Positions 34,094-42,062 of a stretch of DNA of 42,432 bases are shown here, piece by piece. A program made the position numbers and the translations under genes. Each line of letters opens with the position of its first letter. Position 1 is the stretch's first letter. Source of the stretch: an uncultured Bacteroidota bacterium (GTDB lineage Bacteria > Bacteroidota > Bacteroidia > Chitinophagales > Chitinophagaceae); assembly GCA_903905065.1 (NCBI GenBank), contig CAIVEW010000090.1:1-42432 (forward strand), read 5' to 3'. The notes under the pieces were generated by a model. It made no database searches. It was not told where the DNA came from and saw nothing but the letters and a program-made list of their open reading frames with translations.

Positions 34094-34097
34094 TTAA
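34071..34097. repeat. AAGCCCCTTC...GGGCTTGGGGG repeat
   Basis: AAGCCC-CTTCGA-GGGCTT hairpin followed by GGGGGTTAA, matching the reverse complement of 6171-6195. It abuts the DUF4783 stop and could act as a weak terminator. Confidence 0.55.
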
Positions 34098-34492
34098 TTT
34101 TCCTTATTCAGTCTTAACTCCTGGAGCATATAATCTCCGGCCTTGGTCTTCATAAGGATATAGACGCTGTACTTGGTGCCGTTTGGCTCTGTGAAGCTGC
34201 CTATGAGGAATTTGGAGGTATTATCAGGTGAGCCATTGTCCATGATCACAAAATCGCGGGCGCTGTTCTTATCAAAAAAATCCTGCAATACCACCTGCGC
34301 CTGGTTGTGACTGTAAATCTGCTGGTTGTTATTGATAGTGATAGGAACGAAGTTATCAAAGTACTTTACCATATCCACAACACGGTCGGTCCTGATAGCG
34401 TTCACCATGTCCTCCATGGGAGAACGGCTGCTCTGGCCCTTTGCTGTAAACAACAACAAAATAAATGTTATGGATAGTAAAGCTTGTTTCAT
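34094..34492 (-). CDS. DUF4783 family secreted protein
   Basis: 132 residues. Signal peptide (LLSITFILLLFTAKG, cut before QSS). The mature domain has the NTF2-like pattern of DUF4783: MEDMVNAIRTDRVVDMVKYF helix (~26-45), FVPITINNNQQIYSHNQAQ (~48-66), VLQDFFDKN (~68-76) and SVYILMKTKAGDYMLQELRL (~108-127). Proteins of this family are widespread in Bacteroidota, with no known function. Monocistronic by spacing: 600 bases to the next minus-strand start upstream and a repeat downstream. Confidence 0.85.
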   Translation of the reverse strand: MKQALLSITFILLLFTAKGQSSRSPMEDMVNAIRTDRVVDMVKYFDNFVPITINNNQQIYSHNQAQVVLQDFFDKNSARDFVIMDNGSPDNTSKFLIGSFTEPNGTKYSVYILMKTKAGDYMLQELRLNKEN

Positions 34493-34748
34493 ATAAAATT
34501 TCTTCCCGATACCTCAATATTTTCAATCACTAGTAGAGCTATCGCAAAAACTAAGCCAAATTTTAAAATAGTGGGATTTTCAACCTAAAAACTTCCATCT
34601 ATTGAAAATTATCTGGTAACAGGTACGCCTCAATACCAGGTCCTTAAGACTAGGTAGCAGACAGCAGAAACAAATATAAGAAAAAAGGAACTGGGAGTGG
34701 AATTTTGTTGCGGACGGACCAGGAACATCAGCCGAAGCATAATAAAAA
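34493..34748. other. AT-rich intergenic DNA
   Basis: Together with the terminator that follows, this makes a 311-base space without genes (34493-34803). No palindrome, promoter match or credible reading frame was found. Confidence 0.5.
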
Positions 34749-34784
34749 ATGAATAATCAAGGGTTCCTACCCTCAATTATTCAT
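34749..34784 (-). terminator. Terminator of the TPR-VF530 unit
   Basis: 15-bp stem (two mismatches) ATGAATAATCAAGGG / CCCTCAATTATTCAT, 6-base loop, followed on the minus strand by T6 and more A/T. It begins 19 bases past the small ORF stop at 34804. Confidence 0.75.
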
Positions 34785-34803
34785 ATAATATTTCAAATAA
34801 ATA

Positions 34804-34992
34804 CTATGCTGTGCGCCTGTAAACCGGTGCGCGGAGCTCAAGCAACGTATTCTGGATATGTTTCTTTACTACCCGGCTTTGCGAAATCGCAAATGTAGCG
34901 CTAAGTAATGTTTGCAGGTCTGACTGCATAGGGTGCTCCAATATTTTTAAGGCTCTGGCCTTGCTGAAATAACGTATGGTTCTGTGTGTCAT
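34804..34992 (-). CDS. Small basic protein of unknown function (62 residues)
   Basis: Starts at the ATG at 34992 (MTHRTIRYFSKARALKILEH); an earlier in-frame ATG at 35088 would overlap the VF530 gene by 35 bases. Rich in Arg, Lys, His and Leu, with no signal peptide or TM segment. It lies 61 bases after the VF530 stop and ends just before a good terminator, which supports inclusion in that transcript. No family recognised. It could be an unexpressed opening; moderate to low certainty. Confidence 0.4.
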   Translation of the reverse strand: MTHRTIRYFSKARALKILEHPMQSDLQTLLSATFAISQSRVVKKHIQNTLLELRAPVYRRTA

Positions 34993-35053
34993 AACTCTTC
35001 GTTTTTTAGGTATATACAAAAGGTGTGCCACAACTTCAGAAGAAGTGTTACAA

Positions 35054-35269
35054 TTACTTACGAAGACTTTCAAGATACAGATTTTCAACCTTTTGGCGTG
35101 CCCAGGGAGTAGCCCTTAGAAACTTGAGGCTGGATTTGATGCTTGGATTTTCGAAGAAACAATTTATGCGAACGCGATCATTCATTTTTTCCCAGCCATA
35201 ATGAGCTACAAGGTGATTGAGCATCATCTCCAGTGTAACGCCATGAAGGGGGTTGTTCTTTTGCTCCAT
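35054..35269 (-). CDS. VF530 family DNA-binding protein
   Basis: 71 residues. Matches the VF530/DUF2132 signature almost throughout: [20 protein letters not shown] (5-24), [20 protein letters not shown] (25-44), [18 protein letters not shown] (45-62). Members are small helical proteins, found in gamma-proteobacteria and Bacteroidota, reported to bind DNA in structure-based annotation. Length is normal. It starts eight bases after the TPR gene stop, so it is co-transcribed. Confidence 0.93.
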   Translation of the reverse strand: MEQKNNPLHGVTLEMMLNHLVAHYGWEKMNDRVRINCFFENPSIKSSLKFLRATPWARQKVENLYLESLRK

Positions 35270-35277
35270 ACGGGTGG

Positions 35278-37098
35278 CTATGGTATTGGGGCTGCATTTA
35301 GTTCGGCGAGCCGCTGCCGCGCAGTTTGTATATAGGTACTGCCGGGATAGTCAATGATCAGTTGCTCGTAGTAATGCTTTGCCTGGTCATTCTGGTGCAG
35401 GTTGTTCTTGTATATCTCCGCCATCTTAAAAACGGCATCATCGCCAAGCACGTCCTGCCCGTATTTTTCATAAATGGTTTTCAGGTGGGCAAGCGCTTTG
35501 GCGTAGTCGTGATGTTTGAGGGCCAGTTCGGCGCGGGCCATTATTATGTCGTCATTGAGCGGGTGCTTCGGAAAAGCGATATTGATGCTGTCCAGCAGGG
35601 CTTCAGCTTCTTTATCCTTGTTCTGGAATAAAAGTAGGCCGGCATAGGCAAAGCGCTCCAGCGGCACATAGTTGCTGTCTTCCACATTTTCCGTGATCTG
35701 CACAGATAGGTAAAGTGCATCATTGGCTATGAGCTCTGAAGTAGACGCTTTCAGTATAGATAGCTGGCGCTGCGCCCATACGAAATCACCCCGGTAGTAA
35801 GCGAGTTTTGCATTCCGGAAGCGGGCATCCTCTCCCAGCACATCCTGCTTGAACTCTTTATCTACCTGGCTATAGGTAAGCGAGGCATCCCAGAGCTGGC
35901 CGGTGAGCACATAGTAGTCGCCCATCTGCAATTTAAAAGCGCCGGCCATATTTTGGCGGATACCCGGTTCTATAAGCGCCCGTTGCAGAATATCTATAGC
36001 CTTAGGCGCATTACCGGCATACTGCGCTTCCAGCATAGCATAGTCTGCAGCAGCTTGCGTAGTATATTGGTTAGGATACTCTGTGAGGAAGCTGTCGTAT
36101 AGCTTGATGAGGCCATTGACTGCAGTGGCACTTATCACTGAGTCACTTTTTATCGTCTCGAACGCGGCCGCTAATTTTCCCGCCCTCGCGGCGAGATAGT
36201 AAGGCAACTCTTTACCCTGTGCAACGACGTCGTCATACGCTTTGCCTGCTGCTTCAAACTGTTTTGCATTCATAGCCAAGGCGGCCAGCGACATCAGCCT
36301 TCTGCCGTTTTCTTTGTTGCGTTCGTCCACAGCTTCTATCTGCACGAGCGCGCCATCCCAGTCGTTCTTTTGCGTGTAGACCCAGGTGAGGAGTTCGGCA
36401 TAGTAAATGTTGTTTGGCTCATCATTTATTTTTTTGACAATGCCGCGCTGCATAGCCCGTAGCTTGTCGGGGTCGGTACCCAGCATCTCCAGTAGCTGCG
36501 CTTTAACGGTCTCTATATTACCTCCCTGCGACTGCACCCCGATCAGCACCATTTCTATGGCCTTGTCCAGCCGGCCACATTTGTCGTAAAGGCGGGCAAG
36601 GGGCATGCAGTAGTAGTACATAGCATTGGTCATACCCACCGCTTTTTCGAAGGTGCGGATGGCATAGTCGTCATTGCCGCTTTCGGTGAATGCTTTGGCT
36701 ATGCGCTGGGTAAGTGCGTCATCACCGGTCATTATGTCCAGCAGGCTGTCATATTGCTGTTTGGCCTTATCGTATTTCTTCTCCCATGCATATACATCAC
36801 CGAGGTCTATATGTAAAAAGGGATCCTGGTTGGTGTGGTTTCTTTGGGTTTCCACCACTTTCTCGGCTGTTTTGTATTGCCTTTCACTGATCAGCAGGTG
36901 GAGATACTCGATGTAAACAGAATCCGGGTTTTTATTGTACAGATCGGTAAAAGAAGCCGCTGTTTTTACAGGAGTTTTTGCAACGGTGTCGGTATGCGGC
37001 GCATCGGTGATCATCTCGATACCCACATGCTGGGCAAAAAGAGGGGCGCTGGCAAAAAGCCCCGGTATAGCCAATAAAACCAACTTCACTATGTTCAT
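35278..37098 (-). CDS. Large TPR protein, secreted
   Basis: 606 residues. Signal peptide ([17 protein letters not shown], to ~23). At least ten TPR-like units, for example [58 protein letters not shown], and the final group [20 protein letters not shown] (~577-596), which resembles the BamD/YbgF type of outer-membrane TPR. The ending RQRLAEL fits that family too. It is the first gene of the TPR-VF530-small ORF unit. Likely a periplasmic scaffold; a precise role cannot be given. Confidence 0.9.
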   Translation of the reverse strand: MNIVKLVLLAIPGLFASAPLFAQHVGIEMITDAPHTDTVAKTPVKTAASFTDLYNKNPDSVYIEYLHLLISERQYKTAEKVVETQRNHTNQDPFLHIDLGDVYAWEKKYDKAKQQYDSLLDIMTGDDALTQRIAKAFTESGNDDYAIRTFEKAVGMTNAMYYYCMPLARLYDKCGRLDKAIEMVLIGVQSQGGNIETVKAQLLEMLGTDPDKLRAMQRGIVKKINDEPNNIYYAELLTWVYTQKNDWDGALVQIEAVDERNKENGRRLMSLAALAMNAKQFEAAGKAYDDVVAQGKELPYYLAARAGKLAAAFETIKSDSVISATAVNGLIKLYDSFLTEYPNQYTTQAAADYAMLEAQYAGNAPKAIDILQRALIEPGIRQNMAGAFKLQMGDYYVLTGQLWDASLTYSQVDKEFKQDVLGEDARFRNAKLAYYRGDFVWAQRQLSILKASTSELIANDALYLSVQITENVEDSNYVPLERFAYAGLLLFQNKDKEAEALLDSINIAFPKHPLNDDIIMARAELALKHHDYAKALAHLKTIYEKYGQDVLGDDAVFKMAEIYKNNLHQNDQAKHYYEQLIIDYPGSTYIQTARQRLAELNAAPIP

Positions 37099-37119
37099 TC
37101 CTGTTCCTTAAAGATTAGT

Positions 37120-37127
37120 CAAATGTA
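37120..37127 (-). promoter_or_regulatory. Possible -7 element of the TPR-VF530 unit
   Basis: TACATTTG on the minus strand (37127-37120), a perfect TAnnTTTG, 22 bases before the ATG at 37098. No TTG box at the expected distance. Confidence 0.4.
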
Positions 37128-37273
37128 GCGCTTATTATTATTTGATATTCTTATGAAAAGCATAATTGTTTTGCACGACTGACAACGTGTTCAAAAGTGT
37201 ATGGACCTGATACTGACCAGGATCAGAAAAATGGCGGCTAAAAAAGGTACCTTCGCGCCTCAATAAGAATTGT

Positions 37274-37858
37274 ATGAAACTGGAAGACGTATTAAAAAGC
37301 AGGAGCGGCAATAAATGTGAGCTATGCAACTCTGAGAGCGGACTGAGACTTTATGAAGTGGGGCCGCAGGACCGCTATAACGAGGACAATACCATAATGA
37401 TCTGTGGTAAGTGCGAAGCGCAGATAATGAAGAAAGAAGAACTGGAAAACAAGCGTTGGGACTGCCTGGGCACAAGTATGTGGAGCGAGGTGCCGGGTGT
37501 GCAAGTGGTGAGCTGGCGTATGCTGAACCGGCTGCGCAATGAAAGCTGGGCTATGGACAACCTGGAAATGATGTACATGGACGACGATAAACTGGCATGG
37601 GCTAAGGCCACGGGCGACCACGAAAATGACAGCGCGGTAGACCTGCACAAAGACAGCAACGGCACCGTACTTAATAACGGCGACACGATAGTACTCACAA
37701 AGTCACTGGACGTAAAGGGTACGACCCTGAATGCAAAGCTGGGCACCGTGGTAAAGAACATCCGCCTGGTAGAAAACAATACCGAGCAGATAGAAGGAAA
37801 AATAGAAGGACAAGTGATCGTGATACTTACAAAGTATGTAAGGAAGCAGGGGGCATGA
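37274..37858 (+). CDS. PhnA/YjdM-like zinc-ribbon protein
   Basis: 194 residues. N-terminal zinc ribbon with C15-x2-C18 (KCELCNS) and C44-x2-C47 (ICGKCEA). The C-terminal YjdM domain has the typical DSNGTVLNNGDTIVLTKSL (~125-143), DVKGTTLNAKLGTVVKNIRL (~144-163) and EGKIEGQVIVILTKYVRK (~172-189). The PhnA name comes from its position near phosphonate genes in E. coli, but the protein is not a phosphonoacetate hydrolase and its role is unknown. The middle (~55-120) is longer than in E. coli YjdM. Start ATG at 37274. Monocistronic. Confidence 0.9.
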   Translation: MKLEDVLKSRSGNKCELCNSESGLRLYEVGPQDRYNEDNTIMICGKCEAQIMKKEELENKRWDCLGTSMWSEVPGVQVVSWRMLNRLRNESWAMDNLEMMYMDDDKLAWAKATGDHENDSAVDLHKDSNGTVLNNGDTIVLTKSLDVKGTTLNAKLGTVVKNIRLVENNTEQIEGKIEGQVIVILTKYVRKQGA

Positions 37859-38017
37859 TGAAAGTTGAAAGGGTAAAAGGTTAATTGGTCAAAAGCCGGG
37901 CGACATCCTTCTTTCAATAAGTAAATATTATGCATTATTTACTATTGGGTGCTATGCCTTGAAGGTTCCTTGCCCGTATATCAGTATATTAGATTTATGG
38001 CTTAATGCCCTATCGAT

Positions 38018-38587
38018 ATGGACAAACTTTTGCGGGAAGTAAGAAAATGCGTCGTGTGTGCGAAATTCCTGCCCGGTGCACCCAACCCCATTGTCCAGGC
38101 AAGTATCCATTCAAAAATTGTTATTATAGGTCAGGCGCCGGGACAAAAGGTAGATAGCAGCGGGAACCCATGGGACGACCAAAGTGGTAATGAACTAAGA
38201 CGTTGGCTGGGCGTTACAAACGAACAATTCTATGACAGCAAATTATTTGCACTCATCCCGATGGGGTTTTGCTATCCGGGTAAAGGCAAGTCGGGCGATC
38301 TGCCCCCAAGGCCGGAATGTGCCCCACTCTGGCATCACCAGCTATTAGAACGAATAAAAGGAAAGAAACTAACGTTGCTGATCGGGCAATACTCGCAGAA
38401 ATATTACCTGGGGGCGCGATTTAGCCCTACACTGACTGAAAATATAAAGAACTACAAAGAATTTCTCCCCGACTTTTTACCGCTTGTGCATCCATCTCCC
38501 AGGAACAAGATCTGGCAAAAGAAAAATCCGTGGTTTGAACAGGAAATCATTCCCGCATTGCAGCTTATAACGGCCGCTATGCTGTGA
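38018..38587 (+). CDS. Uracil-DNA glycosylase family protein with possible Fe-S cysteines
   Basis: 189 residues. UDG superfamily motifs: GQAPGQKVDSSGNPW (38-52, motif A position) and LVHPSPRN (156-163, motif B). Four Cys in a C11-x2-C14 ... C85-x15-C101 pattern resemble the [4Fe-4S] ligands of family 4 enzymes. Motif A reads GQAPG rather than GEAPG, so the water-activating acidic residue is not in its usual place. A role in excision of uracil or another damaged base from DNA is inferred. Start ATG at 38018; the upstream TTAGATTTATGG is only loosely promoter-like. No operon partner is obvious. Confidence 0.83.
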   Translation: MDKLLREVRKCVVCAKFLPGAPNPIVQASIHSKIVIIGQAPGQKVDSSGNPWDDQSGNELRRWLGVTNEQFYDSKLFALIPMGFCYPGKGKSGDLPPRPECAPLWHHQLLERIKGKKLTLLIGQYSQKYYLGARFSPTLTENIKNYKEFLPDFLPLVHPSPRNKIWQKKNPWFEQEIIPALQLITAAML

Positions 38588-38617
38588 TGGTAGTAGATGG
38601 CGGGGCCGCCTAAAGAA

Positions 38618-38649
38618 TTTGCCGTAGCGCACCTTTATACTTAACTTTA
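38618..38649 (+). promoter_or_regulatory. Probable promoter of the Crp/Fnr gene
   Basis: TTTG (38618-38621), 20 bases, TAACTTTA (38642-38649); one mismatch in the last base of the -7 element. The start would be about ten bases before the ATG at 38666. Confidence 0.55.
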
Positions 38650-38665
38650 TAGCCAATCGAATTTA

Positions 38666-39250
38666 ATGACCGAACACGAGATCCTGGCGGAGCATATAAG
38701 GAGACGTATTGCTGCAACAGATGCAGAAATGACAGAATTCCTCTCTTGTTTTAAGCTCACTAAAGTGAGGAAAAGGCAGTATATCATTCAGCCCGGCTTT
38801 GTAGCCCATCACAAAAATTACGTGATCAAAGGCGCTTTCAGGGCTTATGTGGTAGGCGACGAAGGCCAGGACCATACGATACAGATCTCTATAGAAGACT
38901 GGTGGATATCTGACCACAACAGTTACGTGTTTCAAAAGCCCGCGACTATGTTTGTGGAAGCACTTGAAGATGGGGTGATCCTGCAGATACACTATGATGA
39001 TGAAGCAAGGCTGAAAAAGGAATATCATAATTTTGAAACATTTTTCCGGATAATGGCGGAGCGCTCGATGGCCCATATGCAGCGCCGCATCATTACTAAT
39101 CTCACCAAAGACGCCGAAGAACGATATAAAGAGTTTGAAGCGCAGTACCCCGAAATAGTGCAACGAGTGCCTCAGTATGCGCTTGCTTCTTACCTGGGTA
39201 TGAGTACCGAATACTTATCGCGGCTGCGAAATAAGCGGGCTAAAAAATGA
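38666..39250 (+). CDS. Crp/Fnr-family transcriptional regulator
   Basis: 194 residues. N-terminal cNMP-binding-type beta-roll (~25-115): KVRKRQYIIQPGFVAHHKNYVIKG pattern then FRAYVVGDEGQDHTIQISIE, DWWISDHNSY. A dimerisation helix follows (~120-140), then a C-terminal winged-HTH with IVQRVPQYALASYLGMSTEYLSR (~165-187). The cAMP-contacting Arg/Glu signature of Crp is not seen, so the ligand, if any, is unknown. Cys clusters of Fnr are absent. The gene ends (TGA at 39248) inside a TGAAC-N2-GTTCA site, the first of three spaced 23 bp apart before the next gene. The regulator is therefore a good candidate to bind those sites. Confidence 0.9.
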   Translation: MTEHEILAEHIRRRIAATDAEMTEFLSCFKLTKVRKRQYIIQPGFVAHHKNYVIKGAFRAYVVGDEGQDHTIQISIEDWWISDHNSYVFQKPATMFVEALEDGVILQIHYDDEARLKKEYHNFETFFRIMAERSMAHMQRRIITNLTKDAEERYKEFEAQYPEIVQRVPQYALASYLGMSTEYLSRLRNKRAKK

Positions 39251-39305
39251 ACTGGTTCAACTTTTTTTGATGAACCCGTTTATGCTTATTTCCTGATCCA
39301 GTTCA
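39248..39305 (+). promoter_or_regulatory. Three TGAAC-N2-GTTCA-like sites phased at 23 bp
   Basis: TGAACTGGTTCA (39248-39259), TGAACCCGTTTA (39271-39282) and TGATCCAGTTCA (39294-39305): inverted half-sites TGAwC / GTTyA with start-to-start spacing of 23 bases twice. The third copy directly abuts the -33 TTG (39306). The first overlaps the crp stop codon. Interpretation as an operator array is an inference. Confidence 0.6.
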
Positions 39306-39337
39306 TTGGAAACGGCCCTCTCCTGAGGCCATCTTTG
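39306..39337 (+). promoter_or_regulatory. Probable promoter of the AhpD-like gene
   Basis: TTG (39306-39308), 21 bases, CATCTTTG (39330-39337); one mismatch to TAnnTTTG. Confidence 0.5.
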
Positions 39338-39375
39338 CATTGTCAATAACGACTAAAAAACTAAAAAAAAAGACA

Positions 39376-39927
39376 ATGACAAACACAGCAACCAGGACGT
39401 TCAGCGTACCTACACGCGAAGAAGTATCTGCCAATAACCAGGCAATTTTTGACAACTTAAAAAAAGCTATCGGCTTCACACCAAATCTGTATGCGTATTT
39501 TGCAAAAAGTGAGACCGCTCTGGGCGACTATGTAGCTTTCCAGAACCGCAAAAGCACACTGCGTGCAAAGGAACGCGAAGTGATCAACCTGGTGACGAGC
39601 CAGATAAACGGATGTCGCTATTGCCAGAGTGCACATACTGCCATAGGCAAGATGAACGGCTTTACCGATGAGCAGGTACTGGAAATACGCACCGGCGCGG
39701 CATCGTGGGACAGCAAGCTGGATGCACTTGCAAAATTCACTGCCTCGGTAGTAGAAAACAAAGGCCGGGCGACCACCGATTCAAAAGAAGCCTTCTTTGA
39801 TGCCGGCTATACTGAAGCCAATCTTGTAGACGTGGTAATAGTGATAGGCGACAAAATAATAAGCAACTATATTCATAACCTCACCGGTTTCGAAATAGAC
39901 TTTCCTTTGGCCGATGAGCTTGCTTAA
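39376..39927 (+). CDS. AhpD-like peroxidase-related protein (carboxymuconolactone decarboxylase family)
   Basis: 183 residues from the ATG at 39376; a TTG at 39340 would add a Lys-rich leader. Catalytic C80-x2-C83 and His87 (INGCRYCQSAHT), preceded by the helical REVINLVTSQ. This is the redox-active motif of AhpD-type alkylhydroperoxidases and uncharacterised peroxidase-related enzymes. The usual helical bundle extends to ~170 (NYIHNLTGFEIDFP). It probably removes organic peroxides or transfers reducing equivalents, but the partner is not in the window. Adjacent to the Crp/Fnr gene, with a phased operator-like array between; a strong terminator follows. Confidence 0.9.
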   Translation: MTNTATRTFSVPTREEVSANNQAIFDNLKKAIGFTPNLYAYFAKSETALGDYVAFQNRKSTLRAKEREVINLVTSQINGCRYCQSAHTAIGKMNGFTDEQVLEIRTGAASWDSKLDALAKFTASVVENKGRATTDSKEAFFDAGYTEANLVDVVIVIGDKIISNYIHNLTGFEIDFPLADELA

Positions 39928-39946
39928 GACTTATGTCTTTTGAGTG

Positions 39947-39982
39947 AAGGGCCGCTATGTGTTTGAGATAGCGGCCCTTTTA
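39947..39982 (+). terminator. Strong terminator of the AhpD-like gene
   Basis: Perfect 12-bp stem AAGGGCCGCTAT / ATAGCGGCCCTT, 9-base loop, then TT. Also lies 37 bases beyond the helicase stop, so it may serve both strands. Confidence 0.85.
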
Positions 39983-40018
39983 TAGTACTGTTCAACGCGG
40001 TAGTAGAATACCCGGCAG

Positions 40019-41923
40019 CTACCAGTTCTCCTCCCAGGCGCTCTTGTAAGCATCATGCTTTTCGGCATAGGCAATGAAACCGGCATAAAAAGGATGACGG
40101 GATAGTGTGGCGCTGTCGCCAATGATCACCAGTTTTTTACGGGCGCGGGTCATGGCCACATTCATTCGGCGGGTGTCTGATAGGAAGCCGATGATACCGT
40201 CGGTATTACTCCTGGTCATGCTGATATAAACAATGTCGCGCTCCTGGCCCTGGAAGCTGTCTATTGTATTTACAGATATGTTTTGCAGGTAAGGTTGCAG
40301 TTCAGGTACATGCAGTAGTTGTTCTTTGAGCACATGCAGTTGCTCCTTGTAGGGAGAAATTATGGCGATAGAAGGAAAGTGTGCCGGCTTGTAGTGTGCA
40401 CCCAATTCGGTGACCAGCCTCGAAAGGTGTTTGAATAAGAACGCTGCCTCCTCCGGATTGGATATGCTTTTGTTCTCGTTCTTTTCATCAAAGCCACAAC
40501 CGGCAGTGTCGATGAAGACGAGTGGCATATCCTCCGCGAACAACAAATGCTTTGCGACCGAGCCATGCGCCAGCAGCTTGTTTTCGTAAAATACTGCCGA
40601 CGAGTAGCCCATGATCTTTTCGTGCATGCGGTATTGCTCGCCCAGCATGGATACTGCTTCCGGGTGCAGGCTGATGACTTTCTCCAGCAAGGTATTGCTA
40701 AGCCCACCTTTTGCAGCCGCATCGGACTTGGTGGTGGGCGATAACTGGAAGTGGTCCCCGGCGAGGATGAGCTTCCTGCCTTTTAAAATGGGTATCCAGC
40801 AGGCGGGCTCGAGGGCCTGTCCTGCCTCATCGATAACGACGGTTTTGTAGCGCAGGCCTCGGACAGTATAGTGGTTGGCTCCCACTAGTGTGGCAGCGAT
40901 GACCTGGGCTTTTGAAGTGACGTCGTCAATAATGTATTGCTCCATTTTGTCCACGTCCTTCATGATCTTGTAGGCCTCATCAAACAGGGCTTTTCGTTGC
41001 TCCCGCTCTGCCCGGCCAAAGCTGCGCTTGTATTTATGCGCCATCTCTTTGAATTCGCCGGCCTGCTTCTTCAGTCGCTTTATCTCTTTCACAGAGCTGT
41101 GGGCGGCCACCTTGCTATCCAGTGTTAGTGCCATAAGCCGCTCAGACACCCTAGCAGGGTTACCGACCCGGAGCACGTTAAGACCCTCTTCGGCGAGCTT
41201 CTCGCTGAGCAGGTCTACGGCGGTATTGCTGGGTGCGGCTACGAGTATTTGTTTTTCACCAGCTTTAATAAGTTTTTTTATGGCTTGTACGAGCGTGGTG
41301 GTTTTGCCGGTACCGGGCGGGCCATGGACAATGGCCAGTTCATTGGCCAGTACTATTTTGTTTACTGCGGCCTGCTGGGTGGGGTTTAGTTTTGGGTTGT
41401 CGTAAAGAGGTGAGTCCTTATTAAAGGTGGGTGCGGTGGCACCCGTGAGTATATTAATGAGACGGCCTTCTTCCTTCTTCTCGCTGAGGGTCATTGCCAG
41501 CTTCAGGGCGGACTGCATTTCATCATAGCTGTTGTCGTCAAACAGCAGGTCTATGCCCAGCTTGCCATCGCTGGCCCAGTCGGGGAGCTCATCTGTCCGG
41601 AAGGATATTTTGAGGCGGTTGCCTCCTGAAAAAGTAATGGTGCCTTCGAGGAAATTATTCTTTGCATCCAGGTTGGAGAACAACATGGCCGATACGCCAA
41701 AACGAAGCTGGTGGGAGACATCTGTGTGCGTGGTGCGCTCTACTTCTACGGTTATGTATTCTGCTTTGTTCAGCTCCGTGCCCCTGATAGCTATGGGATA
41801 CCAGGCAAGGCCATTGGCCCTGCGCTCGGCGACAGTAGAGGAACGTGTTAGCTCCAGGTAGGCCTGCTTGTCCACCTCCCGCTCTATCTTCAGCAGCTCC
41901 AGCAGCTTTTTGAAATAATCCAT
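40019..41923 (-). CDS. Superfamily 1 DNA/RNA helicase (IGHMBP2/Upf1-like)
   Basis: 634 residues from the ATG at 41923 (MDYFKKLLELL); an in-frame ATG at 41998 would add 25 residues. Helicase motifs: Walker A GPPGTGKTT (~200), QILVAAPSNTAVDLL motif Ia (~225), Walker B VIDEAGQALEP (~360, DEAG box), motif III LAGDHFQLSP, motif IV region LGEQYRMHEKIM, motif V VNTIDSFQGQERDIVYISMTR and motif VI NVAMTRARKKLVIIGD. An N-terminal accessory domain (~1-180) precedes motif I, as in the IGHMBP2/SMUBP-2 type. Unwinds nucleic acid with ATP; the bacterial role is unclear. Monocistronic. Confidence 0.95.
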   Translation of the reverse strand: MDYFKKLLELLKIEREVDKQAYLELTRSSTVAERRANGLAWYPIAIRGTELNKAEYITVEVERTTHTDVSHQLRFGVSAMLFSNLDAKNNFLEGTITFSGGNRLKISFRTDELPDWASDGKLGIDLLFDDNSYDEMQSALKLAMTLSEKKEEGRLINILTGATAPTFNKDSPLYDNPKLNPTQQAAVNKIVLANELAIVHGPPGTGKTTTLVQAIKKLIKAGEKQILVAAPSNTAVDLLSEKLAEEGLNVLRVGNPARVSERLMALTLDSKVAAHSSVKEIKRLKKQAGEFKEMAHKYKRSFGRAEREQRKALFDEAYKIMKDVDKMEQYIIDDVTSKAQVIAATLVGANHYTVRGLRYKTVVIDEAGQALEPACWIPILKGRKLILAGDHFQLSPTTKSDAAAKGGLSNTLLEKVISLHPEAVSMLGEQYRMHEKIMGYSSAVFYENKLLAHGSVAKHLLFAEDMPLVFIDTAGCGFDEKNENKSISNPEEAAFLFKHLSRLVTELGAHYKPAHFPSIAIISPYKEQLHVLKEQLLHVPELQPYLQNISVNTIDSFQGQERDIVYISMTRSNTDGIIGFLSDTRRMNVAMTRARKKLVIIGDSATLSRHPFYAGFIAYAEKHDAYKSAWEENW

Positions 41924-42062
41924 GCGCGAAGGTAGGGGAAGGCGGTAATCTCTTGCCTTGTTTTTATGCTGCATAAAGTAAGTACGTGGGATATCCACAA
42001 AGAGAACAACGAAAATATTATGGTACTAACATTTATTTATAGCTTTATATCGTAATAATTAA

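Noticed and set aside
38597-38609. Short GGCGG/CCGCC hairpin after the UDG gene
   Set aside because: 5-bp stem, no T-tract.
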